DNA from: Bacteroidales bacterium
GTDB lineage: Bacteria > Bacteroidota > Bacteroidia > Bacteroidales > UBA932
Length of the DNA stretch: 64,000 bases
NCBI GenBank assembly: GCA_017437755.1
Contig: JAFRXI010000037.1
Coordinates: forward strand, 1-64,000
Direction of reading: 5' to 3'
Positions within the stretch are counted from its first letter, which is position 1; each line of letters starts with the position of its first letter. This document shows, piece by piece, positions 1 through 15,405 of this stretch. Below the pieces are notes generated by a model, which did no database searches, was not told where the DNA came from, and saw only the letters and a program-made list of their open reading frames with translations. Position numbers and translations under genes: made by a program.

Positions 1-522
1 ATGAATACCATCGACAAGATGAAGGAAGATGGTACTTATGAGAAGCTCGCAAAGAGGGAGCGTCTGCAGATAGACCGCCAGAGGGCCAAGCTCGAGAAGA
101 ACCTCGGTTCCATCAAGGACATGAGCCGCCTTCCTTCCGCGCTCTTCGTAGTGGACGTCCAGAAAGAGGCCAATGCCGTCAAGGAGGCCAATCGTCTGAG
201 CATTCCGGTAATCGCCATGGTTGATACTTGTTGCGATCCCACTCCGATTGATTACGTGATTCCCGCAAACGACGATGCCACCAAGTCCGTCGAGCTTATC
301 CTCGGCGTTCTTTGCCAGGCCATTGAGGAAGGTCTTTCCGAGCGCAAGCTCGAGAAGGAGAAGGCCGATACCGCCGAGACCGAGCAGTCAGAGGCCGCCG
401 TCCCCGCCAAGAAGCTCCGCTCCCGCAGGTCCGCAAAGCCCGTGGACATAGCTGCCGAGGCCGCTGCCGAAGAGGCTCCTGCCGCTGAGGCCGCTCCCGT
501 GGAAGAGACTCCCGCCGAGTAA
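1..522 (+). CDS. rpsB: 30S ribosomal protein S2, C-terminal part (cut by window start)
   Basis: The frame is open from base 1 to a TAA at 520-522; the initial Met is internal, since the region before it (roughly the first third of S2) is missing. Residues such as RLPSALFVVDVQKEANAVKE and IPVIAMVDTCCDP are the conserved core of bacterial S2, which sits on the back of the 30S subunit and helps recruit S1 and mRNA. The last 55 or so residues are a low-complexity tail rich in Ala, Glu and Pro with a short basic patch (KKLRSRRSAK), an extension common in Bacteroidetes S2. The gene is 24 bases upstream of tsf, the classic rpsB-tsf pair, so the two are almost certainly co-transcribed. Identification is secure; only the missing N-terminus limits it. 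Confidence 0.97.
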   Translation: MNTIDKMKEDGTYEKLAKRERLQIDRQRAKLEKNLGSIKDMSRLPSALFVVDVQKEANAVKEANRLSIPVIAMVDTCCDPTPIDYVIPANDDATKSVELILGVLCQAIEEGLSERKLEKEKADTAETEQSEAAVPAKKLRSRRSAKPVDIAAEAAAEEAPAAEAAPVEETPAE

Positions 523-546
523 TTCATCATTAAAAAAATCAAGAAA

Positions 547-1539
547 ATGGCTGTTTCATTAGCTGATATCAAGAAGCTCCGTGACATGACCAGCGCCGGT
601 ATGATGGACTGCAAGAAGGCCCTTACCGAAGCTGACGGCGATTTCAAGCGCGCCGTGGAGATCCTGCGCGAGAAGGGAAAATCCACCCTTTCCAAGCGTG
701 GAGACAACGAGACCACCCAGGGTGCCGTCCTTTCCCGCATCAATGGCGGAAAGGCCGTGCTCGTGTGCCTCGGCTGCGAGACCGACTTTGTGGCCGCAAC
801 GCCCGATTTCAAGGCTCTCGCCGCATCCATCGCCGATGCCGCCATCGCCGCTTTCCCTGCCGATGCCGAAGGCCTCAAGGCCCAGAAACTTGCCGACGGT
901 TACTCCGTTGACGAGGACATCACCAACCAGGCCGGAAAGACCGGTGAAAAGCACGTCCTCGCATACTATGGTTCCCTCGAGGCTCCGTACGTGTCTGAGT
1001 ATGTGCACTTTAACGGTAAGCTTGGCGCCATCGTCTCCTTCAACAAGGAGATTGATTACGCTCTTGCCCGCGGAATCGCCATGCAGGTGGCTTCCATGAA
1101 CCCCGTGGCTGTGGACGCTGAGTCCGTGCCCGCCGAGGTCCTGGAGTCCGAGCACACCGTGGCAGTCCAGAAGACCCGTGACGAACTTGTCCAGAAGGCC
1201 GTTGATGCCGCCCTCAAGAAGGCCGGTATCAACCCTGCCCACGTGGACAGCGAGGACCACATCGAGTCCAACACCGCCAAGGGCTGGATCACTCCCGAGC
1301 AGGCTTCCCAGGCCCGTGAGATCATCAAGACCGTGGGCACCGAGAAGGCCGCAACCCTTCCCGCCGCAATGATCGAGAACATCGCCAAGGGCCGCGTGGC
1401 CAAGTTCCTCAAGGAGAGCACCCTCGTCGCACAGGAGTACCAGCTCAGCGACGACAAGCTCACCGTTGGCGAGGCTCTTGTCAAGGCCGACAAGGAGGCC
1501 AGGATAGTAGCGTTCAAGAGGTTCTCCCTCAGCGACTAA
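547..1539 (+). CDS. tsf: Translation elongation factor Ts
   Basis: EF-Ts is the nucleotide-exchange factor that releases GDP from EF-Tu in the cytoplasm. The N-terminal UBA-like module is visible at residues 4-45 (LADIKKLRDMTSAGMMDCKK), followed by the diagnostic GCETDFVAATPDF segment near residue 75, where Asp-Phe intrudes into the EF-Tu nucleotide pocket. Two dimerisation-like core subdomains follow, and the protein ends with a C-terminal helix. Length is 330 residues, longer than the 283 of E. coli and usual for Bacteroidetes. The ATG follows rpsB by 24 bases and the pair ends at the terminator at 1563-1596. The reading frame is intact and the assignment is secure. Confidence 0.98.
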   Translation: MAVSLADIKKLRDMTSAGMMDCKKALTEADGDFKRAVEILREKGKSTLSKRGDNETTQGAVLSRINGGKAVLVCLGCETDFVAATPDFKALAASIADAAIAAFPADAEGLKAQKLADGYSVDEDITNQAGKTGEKHVLAYYGSLEAPYVSEYVHFNGKLGAIVSFNKEIDYALARGIAMQVASMNPVAVDAESVPAEVLESEHTVAVQKTRDELVQKAVDAALKKAGINPAHVDSEDHIESNTAKGWITPEQASQAREIIKTVGTEKAATLPAAMIENIAKGRVAKFLKESTLVAQEYQLSDDKLTVGEALVKADKEARIVAFKRFSLSD

Positions 1540-1562
1540 AACCTATCCCTTATTCTTGACAA

Positions 1563-1596
1563 GAGGTCGGACCCTTCAGGGCCCGGCCTCTTTTTT
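1563..1596 (+). terminator. Rho-independent terminator of rpsB-tsf
   Basis: Twelve-base arms at 1563-1574 and 1579-1590 pair around a TTCA loop with one G-T wobble and one A-C mismatch, and are followed by six T residues (1591-1596). It begins 23 bases after the tsf stop codon and fits a textbook intrinsic terminator. Confidence 0.9.
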
Positions 1597-1613
1597 CTGA
1601 GTCAGTCAATCTC

Positions 1614-1758
1614 GCCGGTGAGTGACGCGAAGGGCTGCGGCGCGGCGAAGGCGGAGGGAGCCTCCGCAGGCCGAGGTGGGATTCCCGGCTCGACCGGGAA
1701 TCTCGCTGAGAGCCGAGGACCAGCGACCGGAGCCTTTGACCGCGCCGCTGACACCGGC
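1614..1758. other. Multi-branched structured intergenic element of unknown function
   Basis: About 145 bases between tsf and the convergent oxidoreductase fold on paper into a compact multi-branch structure. GCCGGTG at 1614-1620 pairs with CACCGGC at 1752-1758. GCGGCGCGG (1637-1645) pairs with CCGCGCCGC (1740-1748). AAGGC (1648-1652) can pair with GCCTT (1732-1736). Three hairpins sit inside: 1651-1657/1661-1667, GATTCCCGG 1680-1688 with CCGGGAATC 1694-1702, and TCGCTG 1703-1708 with CAGCGA 1721-1726. Short open frames across it look non-coding. It could be a structured RNA, a REP/MITE-like repeat or an element acting in DNA; the strand is undetermined. Confidence 0.55.
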
Positions 1759-1814
1759 CACCGTGCCCCCCGTCCCTTACGGATGGACTGGCAGCACGAA
1801 AAGCACGGTAAAAC

Positions 1815-1849
1815 GTGCTCCCCGTCCTTTTTCCAGGGACGGGGAGCAC
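1815..1849 (-). terminator. Hairpin, likely terminator of the minus-strand DUF819/oxidoreductase operon
   Basis: A perfect 13-bp stem (1815-1827 with 1837-1849) has a 9-base loop. Read on the minus strand it begins 17 bases past the oxidoreductase stop codon and is followed by GTTTTA, a modest U tract. On the plus strand no T run follows, so it most likely ends minus-strand transcription. Confidence 0.7.
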
Positions 1850-1865
1850 ACAGGTGAGTCTCTTA

Positions 1866-3341
1866 TCAATACCCTCCGAAGGGGAGGCCGAAGTCGCGGC
1901 AGATGTACTGGACCACCTTGCGTCCGGTGGATACGGCGATGGGGAGGCCTCCTGAGAGGCTGGTACGCAGACCTGCGAAGTAAATTCCCTTGCGGTAACG
2001 CAGCGGGGCCACCGGAGTAAGGGTATGCTTCTGCCACAGGGTCATGTATCCGCCCTGGTGATTGCCGCAGAAGCGTTCCACGGTCATGGGAGTGGCCATG
2101 TCGGTAACCTCTATCAGGCCTTTTACGGAAGGGATCAGCTCCTCGACCATCCGGCAGAGCCGCTGCACCACGTCCTGTTTCCTGTCGTAATAGCTGCCGT
2201 CTTCCCTGGCGGCTTTCCAGTAGGAATAGCTGTCGCCTAGAAGAAGGACTGTCAGGGTGGTGCAGCCCTCGGGGGCGTATCCGTCCATGGCGTAGTTATG
2301 GATGTTCAGGGTGTTGAAACTCAGCCCGCCTGCCTCGAACGGCTTCCCGAGCGGGAAAACCATCGACTTTGGGAGCTCCCTGAGGTCGGCCCTGACGCCG
2401 AAACCTATGAACATGCACTGGCCTGTCCTGAGGCGGCGGCGCATCTTCAGGGCCCACCGGTCCGTCAGCGTGGGGCTGAACAGGCGGTCGATGGCGTTCC
2501 TGGCGTCGACCGAGACCAGCACCGCGTCGGATTCTATCAAATCCCCTCCGGCCATTGCACCCTTCACCTTGCCGTCCTCTTCCACAATCCTCTCCACCGG
2601 GGTGTTGTAACGGATCTCGCCGCCGCAGCGCCTGAAGGTCTCCTCCATGTTCCTGGCCATCAGCAGTGACCCGCCTGAGGGGTATCCGCTGTCGCCATAG
2701 CAGAAGGAACTGACTGTGACTATGAATGAAAGGGCGTTGTGCCCGGGGTTCATTATGCTGCCGAGCAGGTCCTTGAGGTCCTTGTTCCGGAACCTGGAGA
2801 CATAGTCCCCGACCGAAATCGCCCAGAGCCAGGGGGCGAGCAGGAGGGCTGGGAACATCCGGATGAATTCCATCGGGCTCCACGGTTTTGGAACGCTTCT
2901 CTCCAGCCCGGGGATGTCTGTGACGGGCGAATGGAAATACTTGAACCACCGGATGTGACGCTTCAGCTGCCGGATCGGGCGCCGGTCCTCGGGGGCGTGC
3001 TCCAGCAGGGTCCGGTACATCTTGCCGGGATCCCTCCACAGCGGCAGTTCGCCCGAAGGGGTTTCCAGCACGAAGAACGGGTCCTTGTTGTAGACGGGGT
3101 TGTTCTCCTTGAGGGCGCCGGCCTCCCTCCAGACCTTGTTCAGCGGAAGGTGGTCTCCGCTTCCGGTCAGCCAATGCACGCCGCCCTCAAATGTGTAACC
3201 TTTTCTTTTCCAGCAGGTTGAAACGCCTCCCGGGGTGGCACACTTTTCAAGGATCAAGGTCCGGAATCCGGACTTGGCAGCATAGACGCCGGCCGTGAGG
3301 CCTGAGATGCCGGCCCCGATTATTATCAGCCTGGGAATCAT
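1866..3341 (-). CDS. FAD-dependent oxidoreductase of the phytoene desaturase/CrtISO-like family
   Basis: The protein (491 residues) opens with a Rossmann dinucleotide-binding motif GAGISGLTAG (residues 8-17) and the ILEKCATPGG segment that binds the FAD ribose. It ends with a second FAD-contacting region (GIYFAGLRTSLSGGLPIAV), the architecture of flavin amine oxidase/phytoene desaturase-type enzymes. Members act on carotenoids, retinol or other polyene and amine substrates, but the motifs do not identify the substrate here, and no carotenoid genes are nearby. There is no signal peptide, so it is cytoplasmic or membrane-associated. Its ATG overlaps the stop of the upstream DUF819 gene by one base (TGATG), indicating translational coupling and a possible shared substrate. 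Family assignment is firm, function open. Confidence 0.85.
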   Translation of the reverse strand: MIPRLIIIGAGISGLTAGVYAAKSGFRTLILEKCATPGGVSTCWKRKGYTFEGGVHWLTGSGDHLPLNKVWREAGALKENNPVYNKDPFFVLETPSGELPLWRDPGKMYRTLLEHAPEDRRPIRQLKRHIRWFKYFHSPVTDIPGLERSVPKPWSPMEFIRMFPALLLAPWLWAISVGDYVSRFRNKDLKDLLGSIMNPGHNALSFIVTVSSFCYGDSGYPSGGSLLMARNMEETFRRCGGEIRYNTPVERIVEEDGKVKGAMAGGDLIESDAVLVSVDARNAIDRLFSPTLTDRWALKMRRRLRTGQCMFIGFGVRADLRELPKSMVFPLGKPFEAGGLSFNTLNIHNYAMDGYAPEGCTTLTVLLLGDSYSYWKAAREDGSYYDRKQDVVQRLCRMVEELIPSVKGLIEVTDMATPMTVERFCGNHQGGYMTLWQKHTLTPVAPLRYRKGIYFAGLRTSLSGGLPIAVSTGRKVVQYICRDFGLPFGGY

Positions 3342-4498
3342 CAGCCGAAGATGGAGGCAATGAGGACGCCCAGGTAATTACCTACCGCATAGCCGATTAT
3401 GCCGATGGAAAGCCCCGGCATCAGCACCCTGCTGTTTTTCATGGATGCGGCGATCATGGGCACGAAGGGCGGTGAGTTGATATAGGTTACCGAAGCAATC
3501 ACCGCGGTGTCGGCGTCAACCTTGAACAGCCTTGCCGACAGTAACTGCAGCGTCAGCGAAACCACCTCCACGAAAGCCAGGAATCCGATTGTGTGAAGGG
3601 CTCCCGAAAAGTCCAGCGAGCGGACGTCGGCCATGGAAGCAACCACTATGCTGAAGATGTAAATGAAGTACATCCCCACGTCGTAGCCGTATTTGTATGT
3701 GTGGATCTTCTTGTTGAAGGAAGCGGCTATTCCCAGGGTGGTGATTGCAAGGATGAAGAACATCATGAAGGTCCCGGGCAGCAGTTTTGAGAGCCCGATG
3801 GCGATTCCGGCCGAAACGGCGATTATCACTATGGTTGCAAGCAGCAGGATGGAGATGTCCTTCAGCCCCGCCCTGGTGAAAAGGCCCTTGTAGGGGTTGG
3901 CCCCGTTTTTCTCCATCTCGGCCTGGATGGCCGCCTGGTCATAGTCCAAAGTCTTTACGGGCAGGAACTTACGGGCCAGCCTGATACCGATGGCCATTAT
4001 GAAGACCAGGTAGGTGAACGACACCATCATGTCGTAGGTGTTGAGCAGGGCGTAGCGGCCTCCGTCCACATCCAGCATCTTTGACACCGCAGCCATGTTC
4101 ACCGTTCCGCCGGTAAGGCAGGCGGTATACATTCCGGCCACCTGGGGGGCGTCGTTTATGTGGCTTGCAAAGATGGGATATCCCGCGGCCACGGCTATGA
4201 CCACGGCCACGAGGCCGGTGATCATGGCGATAAGGGTGTCGCGAGTCTCGCTCTTGCGGAAGGTGAACGAGAAGAGCATCAGCGGGATTGCCAGGGGGAT
4301 CATGGCGTTGGAAAGGGAGTTCTGCACCTGCAGAGTCCCCTCCTTGGGAAGGATTCCGATATTGGCGATGATGGCTCCGATAAAATACAACATGAGGATA
4401 GGACCTATCTTGCCTATCCACTTTACCTTCCTGCAAAGCCACAGGACTCCGGCGGGAGCCAGCAGGAAGAATACCACAAGCAGAATAGTCTTAATCAT
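3341..4498 (-). CDS. DUF819 family integral membrane protein
   Basis: From the ATG at 4498 the protein has about 385 residues and roughly ten hydrophobic segments. It begins MIKTILLVVFFLLAPAG, with conserved stretches such as MYTACLTGGTVNMAAVSKML and YDMMVSFTYLVFIMAIG typical of DUF819 (YjcL-like) proteins, which resemble secondary transporters of unknown substrate. A longer frame starts at 4546 but would add 16 polar residues ahead of the first membrane helix and run into the divergent promoter region, so the internal Met is preferred. The gene precedes and overlaps the oxidoreductase gene by one base. Residues 210-230 form a cytoplasmic-looking polar loop. The transported substrate, if any, cannot be stated. 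Confidence 0.8.
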   Translation of the reverse strand: MIKTILLVVFFLLAPAGVLWLCRKVKWIGKIGPILMLYFIGAIIANIGILPKEGTLQVQNSLSNAMIPLAIPLMLFSFTFRKSETRDTLIAMITGLVAVVIAVAAGYPIFASHINDAPQVAGMYTACLTGGTVNMAAVSKMLDVDGGRYALLNTYDMMVSFTYLVFIMAIGIRLARKFLPVKTLDYDQAAIQAEMEKNGANPYKGLFTRAGLKDISILLLATIVIIAVSAGIAIGLSKLLPGTFMMFFILAITTLGIAASFNKKIHTYKYGYDVGMYFIYIFSIVVASMADVRSLDFSGALHTIGFLAFVEVVSLTLQLLSARLFKVDADTAVIASVTYINSPPFVPMIAASMKNSRVLMPGLSIGIIGYAVGNYLGVLIASIFG

Positions 4499-4531
4499 AT
4501 CAGTACACGTCGGGGACAAAGTTAGCCAACA

Positions 4532-4564
4532 TTGCCATATTTCCAAAACAACTTGTTAAATTTG
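4532..4564 (+). promoter_or_regulatory. Predicted Bacteroidetes-type promoter for the DUF3108 gene
   Basis: TAAATTTG at 4557-4564 matches the -7 consensus TAnnTTTG exactly, and a TTG lies at 4532-4534, 22 bases upstream (usual spacing is 19-21). The ATG follows 10 bases downstream, implying a very short leader. Confidence 0.5.
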
Positions 4565-4574
4565 CGGAGAGGAC

Positions 4575-5378
4575 ATGAAAACCAAGTTGCTTGCCATACT
4601 GTGTCTCCTTGCGCTCTCCGGAGGGGCTTATGCTGCGGAATATCCGTTCCGCAGCGGCGAGACGCTTGATTTCAGGCTCATGTTCAAGTGGGGCGGGATA
4701 ATGCAGGACGTGGGTGCCGCCAGGGTCGTGCTGGATTCAACCGTGTATGCCGGAACCGCTGTCTACCACACTGAAATCTCGGCCCGCTCCAGCAAATTCT
4801 TTGACGCTTTCTACAAGATCAGGGAGCATTTCCAGAGCTGGTTCACCGTGGAGGACCTTACGCCCCTGAAGTTCATACGCCAGACCGAGGAAGGCCGGTG
4901 GCGAGCCTGGAACCTGTACCGGTACGACTGGGACCGGAACCTGATCAATGCGGAGATCAATCTGAACAAGCCTTCTTCCACGATTATGGAAGTGCCTGTC
5001 CATCAGGGAGTCTGTGACCTTCCCGCCCTGGTGTACCGGCTTAGGAACATGGACTTTTCTTCAATGGAGGAAGGGCAGAAGATGATGTTCACCTTTGCCA
5101 TAGATGACGATATCTTCGACATTGTCATGACCTATCACGGGGAGCAGCCGCTGAAGATCCGCCGGATGGGAACCGTCATGGCCAGGCGCTTGTCCTGCAC
5201 CGTGGTCAGCGGGGTGATGTTCGAGGGAAGCGAGGAACTCCAGTTCTGGCTGTCGGCCGACGACAACGCCATCCCCGTCGCTTTCATGGCGCCGCTCAGG
5301 GTAGGAGCGGTATGGGCCTGGCTCAGGGGTTGCGAGGGGCTGAAATATCCCGGATTTTTCCTACCTTTGAAAGATTAA
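4575..5378 (+). CDS. DUF3108 domain-containing exported protein
   Basis: The product (267 residues) has a clear Sec signal peptide (MKTKLLAILCLLALSGGAYA, cleavage after AYA near residue 20) followed by one DUF3108 domain. The pattern YPFRSGETLDFRLMFKWGGI, an Asp-Ala-Phe-Tyr-Lys-Ile-Arg segment and the PALVYRLRNMDF stretch are typical of that family. DUF3108 proteins are periplasmic or outer-membrane-associated beta-rich proteins with no established biochemical role. The gene is transcribed divergently from the DUF819 gene and ends 13 bases before panE, and its last codons contain a TACCTTTG box (5362-5369) that may start panE transcription. No lipobox Cys is present. Confidence 0.8.
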   Translation: MKTKLLAILCLLALSGGAYAAEYPFRSGETLDFRLMFKWGGIMQDVGAARVVLDSTVYAGTAVYHTEISARSSKFFDAFYKIREHFQSWFTVEDLTPLKFIRQTEEGRWRAWNLYRYDWDRNLINAEINLNKPSSTIMEVPVHQGVCDLPALVYRLRNMDFSSMEEGQKMMFTFAIDDDIFDIVMTYHGEQPLKIRRMGTVMARRLSCTVVSGVMFEGSEELQFWLSADDNAIPVAFMAPLRVGAVWAWLRGCEGLKYPGFFLPLKD

Positions 5379-5391
5379 TGACCAATTTGAT

Positions 5392-6396
5392 ATGAGAACA
5401 GCAATTTACGGAGCGGGGTCCCTGGGGACGATTCTTGGCGCGTACATCACCCGAAAGGGCGGACAGGTGGATTTGATAAACCGGAACAAGCCTCATGTGG
5501 AGGCACTTAAGGCAAACGGTGCCCATGTCACAGGGACGGTGGACTTTGTTCAGCGGGTGAATGCTCTCACCCCCGGCGAAATGGAGGGGATCTACGACAT
5601 CATCTTCCTTCTCACCAAGCAGCAGGACAACCGTTCCACGGTGACCTTCCTGAAGGATTTCCTTGCCCCCGACGGCGTCATAGTCACACTTCAGAACGGT
5701 ATCCCGGAGCTGGCCGTGAGCGAGATAGCAGGGGAGGAGAGGACGCTTGGGTGCGCGGTGGCGTGGGGTGCCACCATGCTGGGGCCCGGGGTGTGCGAAC
5801 TCACCAGTTCGTCCGACAGCCTGACCTTCTCCATGGGCTCCCTGTCGGGAAAGCCCAATCCCCGTATTTCCGAGGTCAAGGCCCTTCTGGAGATGATGGG
5901 ACCGGTTACGGTGGAGCCCAATTTCATCGGGACCAGATGGAGCAAGCTCCTCATCAACTCCGCATTCTCCGGTATGAGCGCGGTGCTCGGTTGCACCTTT
6001 GGCGAGGCGGCCGCCGACAAGGCTTCCTGCAAGGTGGTGCAGGCCCTTATCAAGGAGTGCATCGACGTGTGCGCCGCGGGCGGAATAAAGATAGAGCCCG
6101 TGCAGGGCAAGGATATAGTGAAACTGCTCGACTACCACGGACCTGTAAAGAAAGCGATATCCCTTTTCATCCTTCCCATTGCCATCCGCAAGCACGCCCG
6201 CCTCAAGGCCAGCATGCTGCAGGACCTGGAAAAGGGTAAGAAGACCGAGGTGGATGCCATCAACGGAGTGGTGTCGGCCTATGGCCGCAAGGTTGGGTGC
6301 CCCACACCCATGAACGACAAGGTGGTGGAGGTAATCCACAGGATAGAAAACGGTGAGATGAAGCCCTCGCGGGAGAACCTGAAATATTTCCAATAA
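5392..6396 (+). CDS. panE: 2-dehydropantoate (ketopantoate) reductase
   Basis: The protein has 334 residues. The N-terminal NADPH-binding motif GAGSLG (residues 7-12) is followed by an Arg-containing strand end (INRN) suited to NADPH. The family's helical C-terminal domain contains the catalytic Lys region TRWSKLLINSAFSGMSAVLG near residue 185 and the late PTPMNDKVVEVI signature. The enzyme reduces ketopantoate to pantoate in pantothenate/CoA synthesis in the cytoplasm. It is slightly longer than E. coli PanE (303). The ATG is 13 bases past the DUF3108 stop, and the GH2 lipoprotein gene starts 7 bases after its own stop, an odd mix of a housekeeping enzyme and a polysaccharide locus. Other members of this fold reduce related 2-oxo acids, so substrate is likely rather than proven. 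Confidence 0.88.
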   Translation: MRTAIYGAGSLGTILGAYITRKGGQVDLINRNKPHVEALKANGAHVTGTVDFVQRVNALTPGEMEGIYDIIFLLTKQQDNRSTVTFLKDFLAPDGVIVTLQNGIPELAVSEIAGEERTLGCAVAWGATMLGPGVCELTSSSDSLTFSMGSLSGKPNPRISEVKALLEMMGPVTVEPNFIGTRWSKLLINSAFSGMSAVLGCTFGEAAADKASCKVVQALIKECIDVCAAGGIKIEPVQGKDIVKLLDYHGPVKKAISLFILPIAIRKHARLKASMLQDLEKGKKTEVDAINGVVSAYGRKVGCPTPMNDKVVEVIHRIENGEMKPSRENLKYFQ

Positions 6397-6403
6397 TCAT
6401 AGA

Positions 6404-8473
6404 ATGAATCGTTTACGCCTTTTATGGCTGGCTCTGGCCGCCGTGTCCTGCTCTTTTGAACAGAGCCCTACCGACCGCCTGAATCCCGGAACTTCGCTTC
6501 CCAGCTGGGAATTCAGCATTGACGGTAATATCTGGGAGACAGTGACTGTCCCGCATTCCTACAATGCCCTGGACGGTCATTCGGAACAGTATTACCGGGG
6601 TACCGCGCACTATCGCACGGTCATTCCTCCGGCTCCTGTGGAGGCTCCCCGTTTCGTCCTCTTTGAAGGTGCCGCCCAGCAGTGCCGGGTGAGCCTCAAC
6701 GGCGAGGAAATCGCCTCGCACAAAGGAGGTTACACCCCGTTTACCGTCAACCTTACCGGGAAACTCACCGCACAGAGGAACATCCTGGAGGTGGTCTGCG
6801 ACAATCACGAGGACGTGGATCTGATACCGGTGAGTTCCGACTTCAACAAGAACGGCGGGTTGCATAATCCGGTGTGGCTGCTGGAGTATGGTGAAAGCTA
6901 CTTCTCGCCCGAGGCGTACGGCCCCTACAGGATTCATGTTACGCAGGTGGAAGTATCTGATTCATTGGCTGTTGCAAGGGCTGAGGCAAAGGTCTGCGGA
7001 AAGGTTTCAACAGTCAGGTGGTCGCTTGCCGACGCCTCCGGGAACGAGGTGCTGCAGGGGACTTCCGAGCCCGGCGCGGACGGCGTTGCGGTGTGGGATT
7101 TCTCCCTTGGGGCACCGCATCTCTGGAACGGCCTGGCCGATCCCTACCTTTACACCGTCACCGCTTCCATAGGAGAGGGGGCCGATGCCGACCTGGCCGG
7201 TGCTGAAGTGGGGTTCCGGTATTTCCTCTTCCACCCCGACAGGGGATTCTTCCTCAACGGGAAGCCTTATCCCCTGAGGGGAATAAGCATGCATCAGGAT
7301 ACCTACGGCAAAGCCTCGGCCCTGTCGCGCGCCGATTTCGACAGGGACTATGACATCGTCAGGGAACTCGGCTGCAACTTCCTCCGCCTTGCGCATTATC
7401 CCCACAACGACTACGCCTTCCGGCTCTGCGACCGGCTTGGGATAGTTGTGCAGACTGAGATTCCATGGGTGAACGTCTGCGGCGAAAGGGCCACCCCGGA
7501 GTATTTTGACAATATCCACTCCCAGATGTCGGAAATGATAACTTCGCTCTACAATCACCCTTCAATCGTGTTCTGGGGCATGTGGAACGAGCTTGACACC
7601 TGGGGCAACAAGGAGCAATTCCAGGGTCCGTTCGACCCCGTGAAGGTCCGTGACGAGACGGCCAGGCTATATGACCATGCCAAGGGATTGGATTCGACCA
7701 GATACGTGGGACTTACCGAATGCTCTGTCCTGAAAAGGGAGTTCTATCCGGAACTCAAGGCCGATTTCATGTCGGAGAACCGCTACCAGGGCTGGTACTA
7801 TAACTACGATACGTTTGACAAGTTCACCGCCGAGATGGATTTTGTCCACGAGGTGAGGGGACGTGCCTGCGTGGCGGAATACGGCTATGGGGTGAATCCC
7901 TTCTGCCACACTTGGAAGGATGGGGACATCCGACGTTACAAGGATGATTCGCTCCACGTGGAGGAGTACGGAAACCGTGCCCACGAGGCTATAATCCGGC
8001 AGATTACCGACCTCCCTTACCTCGGGTTCACGTCCATCTGGATAATGTTCGACTTTCCCGTGGCAAGCCGTCACGAGGGCTTCGTGGACAGTCAGGACGG
8101 GGTGGACTTCACGGTGAACGAGGACCGTAAATACATGAACGACAAGGGAATAGTTACCCGCGACAGGAAGGTCCGGAAAGACGTGTTCTACCTCTACAAG
8201 TCACTCTGGAACACTTCCGAAGAGACTGTGTACATTTCCGGAAGGCGGCTTCAGGCAAGGCCGGCAGGTGAGGACTTTGTACTCACGGTATACTCTAACG
8301 CCCCATGGCTGGTGCTCTACCGCGACGGCCGCGAGGTGGTGAGGATGGATTCTACCGGCGAGAATACCGGCGTCATATGGAAGTTCCCTGCCACGATGGG
8401 CGATTCGGCCACTGCTTTCAGGGTGGTGTCTCCTACCGGCGCAGCCGATGAAGTGACATTCAAGGCACTGTAG
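6404..8473 (+). CDS. Glycoside hydrolase family 2 lipoprotein (beta-galactosidase-like)
   Basis: The product (689 residues) starts with a lipoprotein signal peptide (LALAAVSC, Cys near 16), so it is anchored in the outer or inner membrane. The domains follow the GH2 order: jelly-roll (about 35-165), Ig-like (170-285) and a TIM barrel from about 290. In the barrel, NHPSIVFWGMWNELDTW puts the acid/base Glu at residue 396, and RGRACVAEYGYGVNP puts the nucleophile Glu at 492. A C-terminal Ig-like domain follows the barrel. GH2 enzymes cleave beta-galactosides, beta-mannosides or beta-glucuronides; the substrate is not fixed by the motifs. It lies 7 bases after panE and 12 bases before the sensor-regulator gene. 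The frame is intact. Confidence 0.88.
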   Translation: MNRLRLLWLALAAVSCSFEQSPTDRLNPGTSLPSWEFSIDGNIWETVTVPHSYNALDGHSEQYYRGTAHYRTVIPPAPVEAPRFVLFEGAAQQCRVSLNGEEIASHKGGYTPFTVNLTGKLTAQRNILEVVCDNHEDVDLIPVSSDFNKNGGLHNPVWLLEYGESYFSPEAYGPYRIHVTQVEVSDSLAVARAEAKVCGKVSTVRWSLADASGNEVLQGTSEPGADGVAVWDFSLGAPHLWNGLADPYLYTVTASIGEGADADLAGAEVGFRYFLFHPDRGFFLNGKPYPLRGISMHQDTYGKASALSRADFDRDYDIVRELGCNFLRLAHYPHNDYAFRLCDRLGIVVQTEIPWVNVCGERATPEYFDNIHSQMSEMITSLYNHPSIVFWGMWNELDTWGNKEQFQGPFDPVKVRDETARLYDHAKGLDSTRYVGLTECSVLKREFYPELKADFMSENRYQGWYYNYDTFDKFTAEMDFVHEVRGRACVAEYGYGVNPFCHTWKDGDIRRYKDDSLHVEEYGNRAHEAIIRQITDLPYLGFTSIWIMFDFPVASRHEGFVDSQDGVDFTVNEDRKYMNDKGIVTRDRKVRKDVFYLYKSLWNTSEETVYISGRRLQARPAGEDFVLTVYSNAPWLVLYRDGREVVRMDSTGENTGVIWKFPATMGDSATAFRVVSPTGAADEVTFKAL

Positions 8474-8484
8474 CATTCCGAAAA

Positions 8485-15280
<6,796 letters not shown>

Positions 15281-15355
15281 TATTTTTCCCAGAAACGGCC
15301 GAAAATTTCCCTCGGCTCCAGGAATTTCTGTGATTTGGAAATAGTTTTTTATATT

Positions 15356-15384
15356 ATTGTCTTGGATTATGCGTCCAAGGCAAT
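15356..15384 (+). terminator. Hairpin between the LacZ-type gene and the small ORF
   Basis: Eleven-base arms (15356-15366 and 15374-15384, one T-G wobble) with a 7-base loop are followed by AATTTTTAA. It lies 76 bases after the LacZ-type stop and 22 before the next start codon, so it may end the HTCS operon or act as a leader hairpin. A weak promoter-like pair (TTTG 15334-15337 and TTGTCTTG 15357-15364) overlaps it. Confidence 0.5.
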
Positions 15385-15405
15385 AATTTTTAATACTATA
15401 AACTT

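Noticed and set aside
1618-2020. Short plus-strand frames after tsf
   Set aside because: They run through the structured element and into the convergent oxidoreductase; Arg/Pro-rich and without motifs.
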